From Glycomyces sp. L485 (GTDB taxonomy: Bacteria; Actinomycetota; Actinomycetes; Mycobacteriales; Micromonosporaceae), in the NCBI RefSeq assembly GCF_022548875.1, contig NZ_JAKZEW010000001.1, forward strand, positions 186,264 to 250,263: DNA of 64,000 nucleotides, in the 5' to 3' direction. Every line of letters starts with the position of its first letter. Position 1 is the first letter of the stretch. Below, piece after piece: positions 16,907-25,588 of the stretch. The notes below the pieces were generated by a model. That model was not told the origin of the DNA. It did not search any database and saw only the letters and a program-made list of their open reading frames with translations. A program made the position numbers and the translations under genes.

Positions 16907-17249
16907 TCAATGGTCCGAGGCTAACGACAACCCATAGAGAAAGTCAAGAGCCTCGATGCCGGACGACGACTCGGCTCGACTGCCGAGGTCGGTCACGGCC
17001 GGGGCGACGCGGGTGCGTACCACCGTGCATCTGTCCTCTTCGTATAGACCGACCAGCTGGTGCCCCAAGCGGTGCAGGCCGATCGAGCGCCATGGTCCGG
17101 CGTTCGGACCGAACCAGCCGATCCGGTCGTTGCCGGTCGGGGCCCACCACAGGTCCAGGCGGGTCCCTCGATCGTGAGTCCCCCGGTGAGAGCAGGCGGC
17201 CGAAGCCGTCGAACTCGGCCGCGAATCGGCATGAGCAGCCCGGGCTCAT
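16907..17249 (-). pseudogene. Small unknown gene broken by a 1-nt insertion
   Basis: A strong ribosome site (GGAGGGAGGC) precedes an ATG at 17249, opening the frame MSPGCSCRFAAEFDGFGRLL. After about 23 codons the coding character moves to the +1 frame, continuing THDRGTRLDLWWAPTGNDRI and ending GLSLASDH at the TGA at 16907-16909. Removing one G from the run of five (17180-17184 on the plus strand as C) rejoins both parts into a protein of about 113 residues. I do not recognise the family; Trp- and Gly-rich segments suggest a beta-rich fold. An 11/12 operator lies 73 nt upstream of the start, which places it in the LacI-2 regulon. Real mutation and sequencing error are both possible. Confidence 0.6.
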
Positions 17250-17321
17250 GCCTCCCTCCGAAGTGTTGCGGGGTCGATCGCGGTGTGGCTGAGGGGCGGG
17301 GAGGTGCTCGGGCGGACACGG

Positions 17322-17333
17322 GATAACGATTTC
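17322..17333 (-). promoter_or_regulatory. LacI-2-type operator before the frameshifted gene
   Basis: GATAACGATTTC matches GATAACGATATC at 11 of 12 positions. It is 73 nt upstream of the minus-strand start at 17249 and about 175 nt before the plus-strand operator at 17508, so it probably serves the minus-strand gene. Confidence 0.55.
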
Positions 17334-17467
17334 TGTCCTAAGGGGTCGAACCGGAATGTCGAGGCCGATCTTCTGGGCTTAGGGCAAGCTCGCCGACGGT
17401 GCCGGCCCGGCTTTTCGGCCTTGGGGTGGTGGGTGTTCCACTTGAACCGCAGGTTGCGATCAGAGTA

Positions 17468-17519
17468 TTGACATACATAGATGTTGTGAGTACTGTTGAA
17501 ATTGAGGGATAACGATATC
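17468..17519 (+). promoter_or_regulatory. Promoter with LacI-2-type operator
   Basis: TTGACA (17468-17473) and TACTGT (17491-17496) are separated by an ideal 17 bp. The near-palindrome GATAACGATATC (17508-17519) begins 11 nt after the -10 element, at about +5, where a bound repressor would block transcription. The AT-rich region stands out from its surroundings. Confidence 0.8.
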
Positions 17520-17573
17520 TCAAGGTGATGGTTGCGTTCCCGCATCGCACACCGCATGGAGCAAAGGAGCACC

Positions 17574-19277
17574 ATGTCAGAACGACATGACACAGAACGA
17601 CCGCGCACGCCGTCGAAGCGCGCGAGCGTCGGACGGCGGCGCCTCTTCCAAGGGGCGATCGGCGCGGCGGGCCTGGCGGTGGCCGGCGCCGGCTCCGTCG
17701 GCATCGCCGGTGCCCAAGGCCAGCCGGCCGGAGTGCTCCAGAATTCCCACCCCGGGATGCTCCATACCGAGGCGGACCTCGACCGCATGGCCGAAAAGGT
17801 CGACGCGGGCGCCGAGCCGTGGACCTCCGGTTGGGACAAGCTGGTCGCCAACGGCCGCTCGCACAGTACCTGGGAGCCCCGCCCGGTGGAAGTGGTCGTA
17901 CGCGGTGGCGGCCAGGAGGAGAACTACGCGCAGCTCTACCTCGACATCGCTGCGGCTTACCAGAACGCGCTGCGATGGAAGATCTCCGGGGACACCGCCC
18001 ACGGCGATGCCGCGCGAGACATCTGCAACGCGTGGTCGCAGACGCTGAGGTCCATTGACCCCACCCACTCCGATTCCCGTCTAGCCTCAGGCATCTACGG
18101 CTACCAGTTCGCAAACGTCGGCGAGCTCATCCGCGACTACGACGGCTTCGACCTGGCTCGGTTCCAGGACATGATGCACAACGTCTTCTACCCGCTGAAC
18201 AGCGACTTCCTGGCCAGGCACAACGACACCTGCGACAGCCACTACTGGGCCAACTGGGACCTGTGCAACATGGCCTCGATCATCGCAATCGGAATCCTGC
18301 GCGACGACCAGGCCCAGTTCGACGAGGCGGTGGACTATTTCCACAACGGTGAGGGCAACGGCTCGATCGAGAACGCGATCCCGTTCGTCTACGACGACGG
18401 CCTCGCTCAGTGGCAGGAGTCCGGCCGCGACCAGGCGCACTCGATCATGGGCATCGGCCTGATGGCCGCGTTCATGGAGATGGCCTGGAATCAGGGCCTC
18501 GACCTGTACTCGGCCAATGACAACGCCTTCGCCAAGGCCGCAGAGTACGTCGCCCGCTACAACCTCGGCTACAACGACGTTCCGTTCACCACCTACAGCT
18601 GGGGGTTCGGCCACAACTGCGACTACCGTGAGCACACCGCCATCTCTGAGGGCGGCCGCGGTGAGCAGCGCCCGGTGTGGGAGATGGTCTACAACCACTA
18701 CAGCGTGCGGCGCGGGCTCAAGATGCCGAACGTCGCTCGGATGGCCGCCTCCCTGCGACCCGAAGGGGGCGGCGGGGACTACAACTCGAGCTCCGGCGGC
18801 TTCGACGCCCTCGGCTTCGGCACCCTCGCCAACACGCTGCCGACCCCGGCCGTCGTCTCAGGAGGGGTTTACACGCTCACCTGCGAGCGTTCGGGGAAGG
18901 TCTTGGACAACGCCGCCTCCTCCGAGAACGGCCAGCGGATGATCCAGTGGGGCGCGAACGGCGGTACCCAGCAGCGCTGGTACATCAACGACGTCGGCGG
19001 CGGCTACCATCGGCTGCTCTGCCAGCATTCGGGCAAGGCACTCGACAACGGCAACACCGCGACCGAAGGCGCTCGGGTCATCCAGTGGACCGACAACCGG
19101 GGCCCGCAGCAGCGCTGGCGCATCACCGACGTCGGCGGTGGAGCGGTCAAGCTCACCTGCGAACGCTCCGGCATGGTGCTCGACAACGGCAACGGCGAGG
19201 CGGACGGCGACGGCGTCATCCAGTGGAGCGACAACGGCGGACCGCAGCAGCGTTGGCACCTGCACCGCATCGCCTGA
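17574..19277 (+). CDS. Tat-exported alginate-lyase-family protein with ricin-type lectin
   Basis: 567 residues. I chose the ATG at 17574 because AAAGGAG lies 4 nt upstream. The Tat signal reads GRRRLFQGAIGAAGLAVAGAG (about 20-39). An (alpha/alpha)-barrel of the alginate-lyase superfamily follows (about 55-415), with the conserved HYWANWDLCNM and GRDQAHSIMGIGLM segments that hold likely active-site Asn, Arg and His. The C-terminus (about 430-567) is a ricin-B/CBM13 trefoil with three repeats of LDN...IQW and QQRW. The enzyme should cleave an acidic polysaccharide outside the cell; alginate itself is not certain. The promoter carries a LacI-2-type operator. Confidence 0.8.
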   Translation: MSERHDTERPRTPSKRASVGRRRLFQGAIGAAGLAVAGAGSVGIAGAQGQPAGVLQNSHPGMLHTEADLDRMAEKVDAGAEPWTSGWDKLVANGRSHSTWEPRPVEVVVRGGGQEENYAQLYLDIAAAYQNALRWKISGDTAHGDAARDICNAWSQTLRSIDPTHSDSRLASGIYGYQFANVGELIRDYDGFDLARFQDMMHNVFYPLNSDFLARHNDTCDSHYWANWDLCNMASIIAIGILRDDQAQFDEAVDYFHNGEGNGSIENAIPFVYDDGLAQWQESGRDQAHSIMGIGLMAAFMEMAWNQGLDLYSANDNAFAKAAEYVARYNLGYNDVPFTTYSWGFGHNCDYREHTAISEGGRGEQRPVWEMVYNHYSVRRGLKMPNVARMAASLRPEGGGGDYNSSSGGFDALGFGTLANTLPTPAVVSGGVYTLTCERSGKVLDNAASSENGQRMIQWGANGGTQQRWYINDVGGGYHRLLCQHSGKALDNGNTATEGARVIQWTDNRGPQQRWRITDVGGGAVKLTCERSGMVLDNGNGEADGDGVIQWSDNGGPQQRWHLHRIA

Positions 19278-19305
19278 ACCGGACGTGAAAGCGGCGGGGC
19301 GCTTC

Positions 19306-19383
19306 GGGCCCGGGGGCCTACAGCGTCAACTCGGGCGGCTTCGACGCTTGGAAGCTGTCTTTGAATCTGCGCCGCAAGTGGTG
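19306..19383 (+). pseudogene. 3' fragment of an alginate-lyase paralogue
   Basis: A short frame reads GAYSVNSGGFDAWKLSLNLR and stops at 19381-19383. The YSVNSGGFDA segment mirrors YNSSSGGFDALGFGTL at the end of the lyase domain of the upstream gene. With no start or body, it looks like the remains of a second lyase gene lost from this spot. Confidence 0.4.
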
Positions 19384-19446
19384 ACGCGAGCGGGCCTCTG
19401 TTCCCCAGTGACGCTGGATGCGAGTGAAGAAAGGCGTGCGGGGGCA

Positions 19447-19499
19447 TTGATTCGTGTCGCGACCTTAGATATCGTTATCTGTAAATGGATAACGATATC
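19447..19499 (+). promoter_or_regulatory. Promoter with paired LacI-2-type operators
   Basis: TTGATT (19447-19452) and TATCGT (19470-19475) are 17 bp apart. Two exact operator copies in opposite orientation, GATATCGTTATC (19468-19479) and GATAACGATATC (19488-19499), have centres 20 bp apart, close to two helical turns. The first overlaps the -10. This is the strongest operator array of the second set and controls the 1518-residue lyase. Confidence 0.8.
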
Positions 19500-19632
19500 C
19501 AGGGTGAATTGAGTCGATCCCCCACCCGTACACGCCGGATCCGACTGCCGCGCAACGGCGACACCGCCCCGGCATGTTGCGTCTCGGAACCCTGTATGCC
19601 CGCATCCACCCTCAACGAAGAAGGTACCGATC

Positions 19633-22600
19633 ATGATTCCCCTCCGGGCCGCTCTGCGCGGCCCCTCCAGCATCCCGAAACGGGCCCTGGCGCTCGCGGC
19701 GGCCCTCGCGCTGTCACTCGGACTCCTCCAGTTCGCGCCCGGCGCCGCGAAGCCCGTCACGGCCCAGGAGACCGCCGCCTGTGAGGTGCAGATCCACTCC
19801 ACGACAAGCGAGGCCGGGTTCAACCACCCCGGCGTCGGACTCACCGAGCCGATCCTGGAGAACGTGCGCGACCAGCTCGCGGCCGGAGCCGAGCCGTGGG
19901 CGTCCTCGTTCGAGGCGCTGAAGAGCCACTCCGCAGCCGGCGAGAACGTGGGCTCGTCCAACGCCGGGTCCGATCCGACCAAGCCGGCCTCGGACGCGTT
20001 CAACAGCCAGGGCTTCAACGGGCGGTTCAGGGCCGACGGCCAGAAGGCTTACACGCAGGCGGTCATGTACGTGCTCACCGGGAAGGAGGTCCACCGCGAG
20101 AACGCGCTGGGCATCCTCCGCATCTGGTCGCAGATGGACCCCGCGAAGTACGAGTACTTCACCGACTCGCACATCCACACCGGCGTCCCGCTCTTCCGCA
20201 TGGCGTCCGCCGCCGAGCTGCTGCGCTACACCAGCTGCGGCGAGGACGAGGCCTACCCGTGGACCGACGCCGACACCCAGGCCCTCACCGAGAACCTCAT
20301 CCTGCCGAGCATCGCGACGTTCATGTCCTCCCCGGACCATTTCATGAACCAGCACAACTACCCGCTGATGGGCTCCATGGCCGGGGCGATCTTCATGGAC
20401 GACAAGGCCCTCTACGAGGAGAAGGTCGAGTGGTTCACCGTCAACTCGACCGCCGAGGACCGAGGGTTCAACGGCTCCATCAAGTGGCTTCTCCGGTGGG
20501 TCGACAAGAACGACCAGACCGGCGAGCCCATCGAAGACCCGCACGTGCAGCACGTCGAGATGGGCCGCGACCAGGCGCACGGCGGCGGCGACCTCACCAA
20601 CTTCGCAGTCCTGTCCCGCATGCTGCTCGCCCAGGGCACCGAGGTGGACCCGGTCGACGGCACGGTCTCGACCGCCGAGGACGCGGTGGGGCCCTATGAG
20701 TTCCTGGACGACCGCATCCTCGGAGCCGCCGACTACTTCTGGCAGTTCATGCTCGGCCACGACCCCGAGTGGACCCCGGTCGGGTACGCGATCTCGCCCG
20801 ACGGCACGATCCGCGACACCTACAACCACATCTCCGACAGCTATCGCGGCCGGTATGCGACCGCGAGCTTCTGGGAGATCTACTACCACTACAAGTTCAC
20901 TCGCGGCATGGACCTCGATGCGACGGCTCCGTTCCTAGCCGAGGCCTACGCCAAGCGCCCTGGCCCGCTGTACTACCGCGGCGGTGCGTTGGGCAACGCC
21001 TGGGGAGGTTACGACGGCGAGGGCGACTCGTGGCTGTTCGCACCCGCCGAGGCGGCCGGGGATTCCACTCCGCCGCTGGGCGATGACCCCGACATCCACG
21101 AGGTCGAGGAGCGCTACACCCATCTGGCCGGGGACGTCGAGACCGGCGAGGGCTACGTGAGCATGGCCGACGGCTCGAAGATCGCCTATCTCAGCGGCGC
21201 GACCAACCGCCCGAAGTTGGGCTTCCTCGTCCGCACCGAAGGCGAGGCGGTGATCCACCTGGGCGGTGCCAGTCACGACGACACCGTCAAACGCGACCGC
21301 ACGCTGCTCGTGCCGGACACCGGCGGCGAATGGCGCTATGTCACGGCCGACAGATCCATGGGCGACATCCTGTTCATCGAGACCGAGGGCGCCACGGTCG
21401 ACATCGACCACATCAACATCGACGCCGAGGCCGACCTCACCGGGCCGGTCTTCGCCGCGGACGCGGCCGACCGGGTCGTCACCTGGTCCGGAGCCGATGT
21501 CACCGCAGACCTCTCGGCGACCGCCGCGGAGGGCACGACCTACACTGCGACCGGCCTCCCCGAGGACGCCGATCTCGACCCGGATACGGGCGCGTTGACC
21601 TGGACTCCTGACGGATCCGGCACTTGGGCGGTCACCGTCGCCGCCGACGACGGCACCAACGCCGCCGCCCGCCGAGTGACGTTCGCCGTCGCGGGCGACC
21701 GCCGAGGCGCCATCGGGCTCGCCGAGGACGGCCTCGACCTCGAAGACGGATACGAGTCCGCGACCGAGGCCGCCTTCACCGCCGCGCACGAGACCGCCGA
21801 GGACCTGCGAAAGAAAGGCTCCGACGCGGAGTACCTGGCCGCGCTGGCCGACCTGGTCGCGGCCGTCGAAGGTCTACGCCTGATCTCGCCGACGTCCGAT
21901 CTGGACGGCGGTCTCGACTACGCGGGGCTCGTCGAGTCCTCCACCGCCGGGGGCCGCATCGGACTCCTGACCGACGGCAACAATCAGACCGGCGTCTGGT
22001 ACGGCCAGGCCGTCAACCTGTCGCACACCTTCGACTTCGGCCCCGACTTCCGGGTCTCGGCCAGCGAGTTCGGGTTCCAGAGCAACATCTTCTCCGACCG
22101 GCTCGCCAACTCGGCGGTGTTCGGCTCCGACGACGGCACCGACTGGACCCGGCTCACCCCGGAGGTCACGGAGTTCACCCAGGACTTCCACACCCTCGAA
22201 GTGGACCCGGAGCTCACAGACGATCATTTCCGGTACATCAAGGTCAAGATGCTCGAACCGTTGCCGGACGTCCTGTACGGGACCGTGCGGGGACTCTTCG
22301 AGATGACCGAGTTCCGCATCTACGGCGAACGCCACGAGATCGGCAACCTGATCGAGTCGGCCACGATCACCTCCGATGACGCCGTCGCGGGGAAGATCGC
22401 CATCGGCGACACCGTGACCGTCGCCGCAACCACGAAGGAGCCGATCGACTCACTCTCGGTGAACGTGAAGGGAATATCGGCGGCGGCCACCTCCGACGAC
22501 GGCGTCAACTGGATCGCCCCGGTCGTCCTCGACGACGTCGAGCCGGGCACCGTCTCGCTCGCCGTGGACTACACCGACGCGAACGGGCAGCCGGGTCCGA

Positions 22601-24189
22601 CCTACTACGGCACCGCCGACGACGAGAGCCTCTACGTCGGCGGCGACCGCGACCACTGGATCGACGTCGCCGACCTCGCCACCGTGACCGCCTCCGACAA
22701 GCAGTGGCCCGGCAACGGACTCAGCGCCGATGAGGTCGGATACCTGCTGTTCGACGGCGACGCCGAGACGGCCGGGGACCTCGTCACCGGCGAAGGCTCC
22801 TACTACACGGTGGACTTCGGTGAGGGCGCGTCCGTGCGTCTCGACGAGGCGTTCCTCCTGCCGCGCGACTGCTGCGTCTCACGGGCCGAGGGCACCATCG
22901 TTCAAGGCTCCGACGACGGCCAGACCTGGACCGACCTCACCGAGCCGTTGAGCGACCCCGTCAGCGGCGTTTGGTCCCGCAGCGCGGTCACCGGCGACGC
23001 GCACTACCGTTACTTGAGGATCATCAACCCGAACCGCTGGCACGGCAACCTCAGCGAGGCCCAGTTCTTCGGCGACTTCACGTACGACGACGCCTACCTC
23101 GAGGCGAAGGTGCGCGACACCGGCGACTCCACCCGCGCGAGCGCCTATCTCTACGAGGAGGAGGTCGCCCGCATCCGGGAGGCCCTCGCAGCCGAAGACC
23201 CCGACCGCATCGCACTCCTGAACGACCTGCTCGCGGCCGCGGCACTGCTGGTGCCGCAGTCGACGCTGTTCCCCGAGGTCGAGGTCGACCCGGCCGGTGT
23301 GGTCGCGTCCAGCGTCGCTTGGGACGACTCGGTCGACGCGGCCGGGAACGGCCGGCGGGCCTTCGACGACGACCCGGCGACCTCTCCGGACACCAAGACC
23401 GCGGAGGGCTGGGTCCAGGCCGACCTCGGAGAGGACGGTGCCGTCGCGCTCTCGGCCGTCGAGTTCCTGCCGCGGTCAGGGAACCATCTGCGCGCCAACG
23501 GAGCGCAGATCCTGGGCTCGAACGACGGCCAGACCTGGGAGGCCCTCGCGACCATCTCCGGGGTGACGGCCGCCGAATGGGGCGCCGTCCCCATCGAGAG
23601 CACCACCGAGTACCGCTACTTGCGGTACTACACGCCGAACGGGCACGCCAACGTCGCCGAACTCGTGTTCATCGAGCGCGCCGTCGACGACACCCTGATC
23701 GACCTGCTGCTCGATCGCGCCGCCCTCCTCAATGAGGCCGACTGGACGCCCGAATCGTGGGGCGCGCTCGCGGACGCCGTCACCGACGGCGAATCGCTCG
23801 CCGCCGACGATGCCGCGACGCAGAGCGATGTGGACGCGGCGGCCGACGCGCTCGACGCCGCGATCGGCGCCCTGGTCTGGAACGTTCCCGACTGGGACGA
23901 ACCGACCCAGTACACCGCCGGAGCCCGCGTGCAGTACGAGGGCGCGGTCTACGTGGCCCAGTGGTCGACGCATGGTCAGGTCCCCGGCGAGTCGCCCTAT
24001 AGTGCCTGGGCCGAGGTCGGCGAGGCGCTGTTCTGCGGCGGCGACCGCCTGACCCGGTGGACGCCCTCGACCGTCTACGAAGAAGGCGACGAAGCGGTCC
24101 ACGACGGGGTGCGCTGGCGGGCACGGTGGTGGTCGCGCAACCAGGAACCCGGCACTGCCGGCGTCTGGGAGCGCCTGGGCGACTGCTGA
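19633..24189 (+). CDS. Giant secreted multidomain polysaccharide lyase
   Basis: 1518 residues. A signal peptide (about 1-45) precedes an alginate-lyase-type (alpha/alpha) barrel (about 55-470) with NQHNYPLMGSMAGAIF and HVEMGRDQAHGGGDL segments like those in the neighbouring lyase. A long accessory region follows: a putative Ig module (GLPEDADLDPDTGALTWTP, about 640-660) and at least three discoidin (F5/8 type C, CBM32-like) domains (about 755-905, 1010-1150 and 1210-1360) marked by GSDDGxxWTxL or GSNDGQTWEAL. Helical FIVAR-like linkers lie between them. Two chitin-binding type-3 (CBM5/12) modules form the last 95 residues (YTAGARVQYEGAVYVAQW; YEEGDEAVHDGVRWRARWW). AAGAAGG lies before the ATG. 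Two LacI-2 operators control it and a strong terminator follows. Substrate unknown; the modules suggest binding to complex or chitin-containing walls. Confidence 0.8.
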   Translation: MIPLRAALRGPSSIPKRALALAAALALSLGLLQFAPGAAKPVTAQETAACEVQIHSTTSEAGFNHPGVGLTEPILENVRDQLAAGAEPWASSFEALKSHSAAGENVGSSNAGSDPTKPASDAFNSQGFNGRFRADGQKAYTQAVMYVLTGKEVHRENALGILRIWSQMDPAKYEYFTDSHIHTGVPLFRMASAAELLRYTSCGEDEAYPWTDADTQALTENLILPSIATFMSSPDHFMNQHNYPLMGSMAGAIFMDDKALYEEKVEWFTVNSTAEDRGFNGSIKWLLRWVDKNDQTGEPIEDPHVQHVEMGRDQAHGGGDLTNFAVLSRMLLAQGTEVDPVDGTVSTAEDAVGPYEFLDDRILGAADYFWQFMLGHDPEWTPVGYAISPDGTIRDTYNHISDSYRGRYATASFWEIYYHYKFTRGMDLDATAPFLAEAYAKRPGPLYYRGGALGNAWGGYDGEGDSWLFAPAEAAGDSTPPLGDDPDIHEVEERYTHLAGDVETGEGYVSMADGSKIAYLSGATNRPKLGFLVRTEGEAVIHLGGASHDDTVKRDRTLLVPDTGGEWRYVTADRSMGDILFIETEGATVDIDHINIDAEADLTGPVFAADAADRVVTWSGADVTADLSATAAEGTTYTATGLPEDADLDPDTGALTWTPDGSGTWAVTVAADDGTNAAARRVTFAVAGDRRGAIGLAEDGLDLEDGYESATEAAFTAAHETAEDLRKKGSDAEYLAALADLVAAVEGLRLISPTSDLDGGLDYAGLVESSTAGGRIGLLTDGNNQTGVWYGQAVNLSHTFDFGPDFRVSASEFGFQSNIFSDRLANSAVFGSDDGTDWTRLTPEVTEFTQDFHTLEVDPELTDDHFRYIKVKMLEPLPDVLYGTVRGLFEMTEFRIYGERHEIGNLIESATITSDDAVAGKIAIGDTVTVAATTKEPIDSLSVNVKGISAAATSDDGVNWIAPVVLDDVEPGTVSLAVDYTDANGQPGPTYYGTADDESLYVGGDRDHWIDVADLATVTASDKQWPGNGLSADEVGYLLFDGDAETAGDLVTGEGSYYTVDFGEGASVRLDEAFLLPRDCCVSRAEGTIVQGSDDGQTWTDLTEPLSDPVSGVWSRSAVTGDAHYRYLRIINPNRWHGNLSEAQFFGDFTYDDAYLEAKVRDTGDSTRASAYLYEEEVARIREALAAEDPDRIALLNDLLAAAALLVPQSTLFPEVEVDPAGVVASSVAWDDSVDAAGNGRRAFDDDPATSPDTKTAEGWVQADLGEDGAVALSAVEFLPRSGNHLRANGAQILGSNDGQTWEALATISGVTAAEWGAVPIESTTEYRYLRYYTPNGHANVAELVFIERAVDDTLIDLLLDRAALLNEADWTPESWGALADAVTDGESLAADDAATQSDVDAAADALDAAIGALVWNVPDWDEPTQYTAGARVQYEGAVYVAQWSTHGQVPGESPYSAWAEVGEALFCGGDRLTRWTPSTVYEEGDEAVHDGVRWRARWWSRNQEPGTAGVWERLGDC

Positions 24190-24197
24190 CGCGTCAC

Positions 24198-24232
24198 AGG
24201 AAAGGGGCCGTGTCGCACACGGCCCCTTTCCT
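24198..24232 (+). terminator. Strong terminator after the giant lyase
   Basis: AGGAAAGGGGCCGTGT (24198-24213) pairs perfectly over 16 bp with 24217-24232, with loop CGC. The 3' arm ends CCCTTTCCT, so it resembles a classical terminator in the plus direction. It could also act on the minus-strand fragment that ends at 24239. Confidence 0.85.
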
Positions 24233-24238
24233 CATCGG

Positions 24239-24442
24239 TCACTCGGCGAGTCCGCGGTTGTGGCACTCGATGCCGTTGCGGACGAACAGGTTCTCTTCCG
24301 ACCCGTAGGGCGCGGAGATGTAGTCCAGGACGTTGAGCACCTCGACCAGGCGGTCCTCGTCCTCCAGAAGCGTGTGCGACAGGCACGTCGAACGGCCGTA
24401 GGGGATGTTCTGGACCACGACCTGGCCGGTCCCGTCGAACCC
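24239..24442 (-). pseudogene. 3' fragment of a solute-binding protein gene (LplA/YtcQ-like)
   Basis: The last 67 codons read through GFDGTGQVVVQNIPYGRSTC and end with DYISAPYGSEENLFVRNGIE plus nine more residues. The LDYxxAPYGSEE...NGIE pattern is the conserved C-terminal signature of LplA/YtcQ-type ABC sugar-binding proteins. Upstream there is no continuation: the frame runs into the LacI-2 gene antisense without coding character. The transporter this belonged to is absent from the window, so the locus has lost an importer. Confidence 0.55.
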
Positions 24443-24538
24443 GGGCAGAAGTCGAACTTCGCTCCGGGGGTCGATCTGCCCGAGCCGACGAGCGTCGGTC
24501 TGGACCCGGCCGATGCCGAGCCTCGTATCCTCAAGACC

Positions 24539-25558
24539 ATGAGTTCCTCCAAGCCGTACCGCGCCCCCGTTCTCGCCGACGTCGCAAGGGCGGCAGGGGT
24601 CTCGGTGCCCACCGTCTCCCGCGTGCTGAACGGATCGAAGTACGTCGCACCCGAGCTGACCCAGCGGGTGCAGGCCGCGGTGAAGGAACTCGGTTACCGC
24701 CCCAACAGCGCCGCACGCTCGCTTCGGTCCAAGCAGCGCACCCTCGTCTCGATCCTCGCCGGGGCCACGTCGAACTACGGTCCGGCCCACACCCTTCAGG
24801 GCATCGAGACCGCGGCCCGGAACGCGGGGATGTCGGTCTCGATAACCGTGATGGAGTCGGACGACGACGAGTCCTTGGTGAGCGCGATCGACCTCGCGCT
24901 CTCCCAGCCCACGGCCGGCGCCATCGTCCTGGAGTTCGATCGCGCCGGCATAGGAGCGGCCCGTTCACTGCCCGAGGGCCTGCCGGTCGTCGTCGCCGGC
25001 GGCGGATCCGAGCGTGTGGACGGCATGGCGGCCGCCCTCCTCGACGAGCATGCCGCGGGCCGCCAGGCGACGGACTACCTGATCCGCCTGGGCCACGAGA
25101 CCGTCCACCACGTCGCCGGCCCGACGCAGGGGAAGTCCTCCGGCCGGACCGAGGGCTGGCGTGCCGCACTGCGGGACGCAGGTGCCGCCGTCCCCGAGGT
25201 CCTGCATGCGAACTGGGACGCCGTCTCGGGCTACCAGTGCGGTGAGAGGATCGCCGGGCGCGACGATGTCACGGCCGTCTTCTGCGGCAACGACGAGATC
25301 GCGCTCGGTGTCATGCGGGCGCTGACCGACCGCGGACTCGACGTCCCCGTCGATGTCTCGGTGGTCGGCTTCGACGACCAGCCTCTCGTCTCCCTCTGGC
25401 GTCCTTCGCTGACCACGATCGACCAGGATTTCGAGGACCTCGGTGCGCGGGCGTTCCACATGCTGTCCAGACTGCTCGACGGCGAGGTAGACCTCAAGGC
25501 GTCGGTGGTCGCACCCCAGCTGGTGGTGCGGGAGTCCACCGCGCCTCCTCGCCGCTGA
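24539..25558 (+). CDS. LacI-family transcriptional regulator (LacI-2)
   Basis: 339 residues. Start taken at ATG 24539, where homology begins; the upstream open frame overlaps the decayed binding-protein gene. The HTH reads LADVARAAGVSVPTVSRVLN (about 11-30), followed by the hinge with NSAARSLRSKQR and a sugar-binding domain (about 65-330, ending LVVREST). It lies at the end of the second carbohydrate locus. I infer that it recognises GATAWCGWTATC, present upstream of both lyases, the frameshifted gene and, weakly, the GH43 gene. No clear copy precedes this gene, so it may not autoregulate. Confidence 0.85.
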   Translation: MSSSKPYRAPVLADVARAAGVSVPTVSRVLNGSKYVAPELTQRVQAAVKELGYRPNSAARSLRSKQRTLVSILAGATSNYGPAHTLQGIETAARNAGMSVSITVMESDDDESLVSAIDLALSQPTAGAIVLEFDRAGIGAARSLPEGLPVVVAGGGSERVDGMAAALLDEHAAGRQATDYLIRLGHETVHHVAGPTQGKSSGRTEGWRAALRDAGAAVPEVLHANWDAVSGYQCGERIAGRDDVTAVFCGNDEIALGVMRALTDRGLDVPVDVSVVGFDDQPLVSLWRPSLTTIDQDFEDLGARAFHMLSRLLDGEVDLKASVVAPQLVVRESTAPPRR

Positions 25559-25588
25559 CCGCGACGCCGGGATCGCCGTGTCCGGTCG

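Noticed and set aside
24260-24538. Extension of the LacI-2 reading frame upstream of 24539
   Set aside because: The extra residues are antisense to a binding-protein remnant and precede the normal LacI N-terminus.
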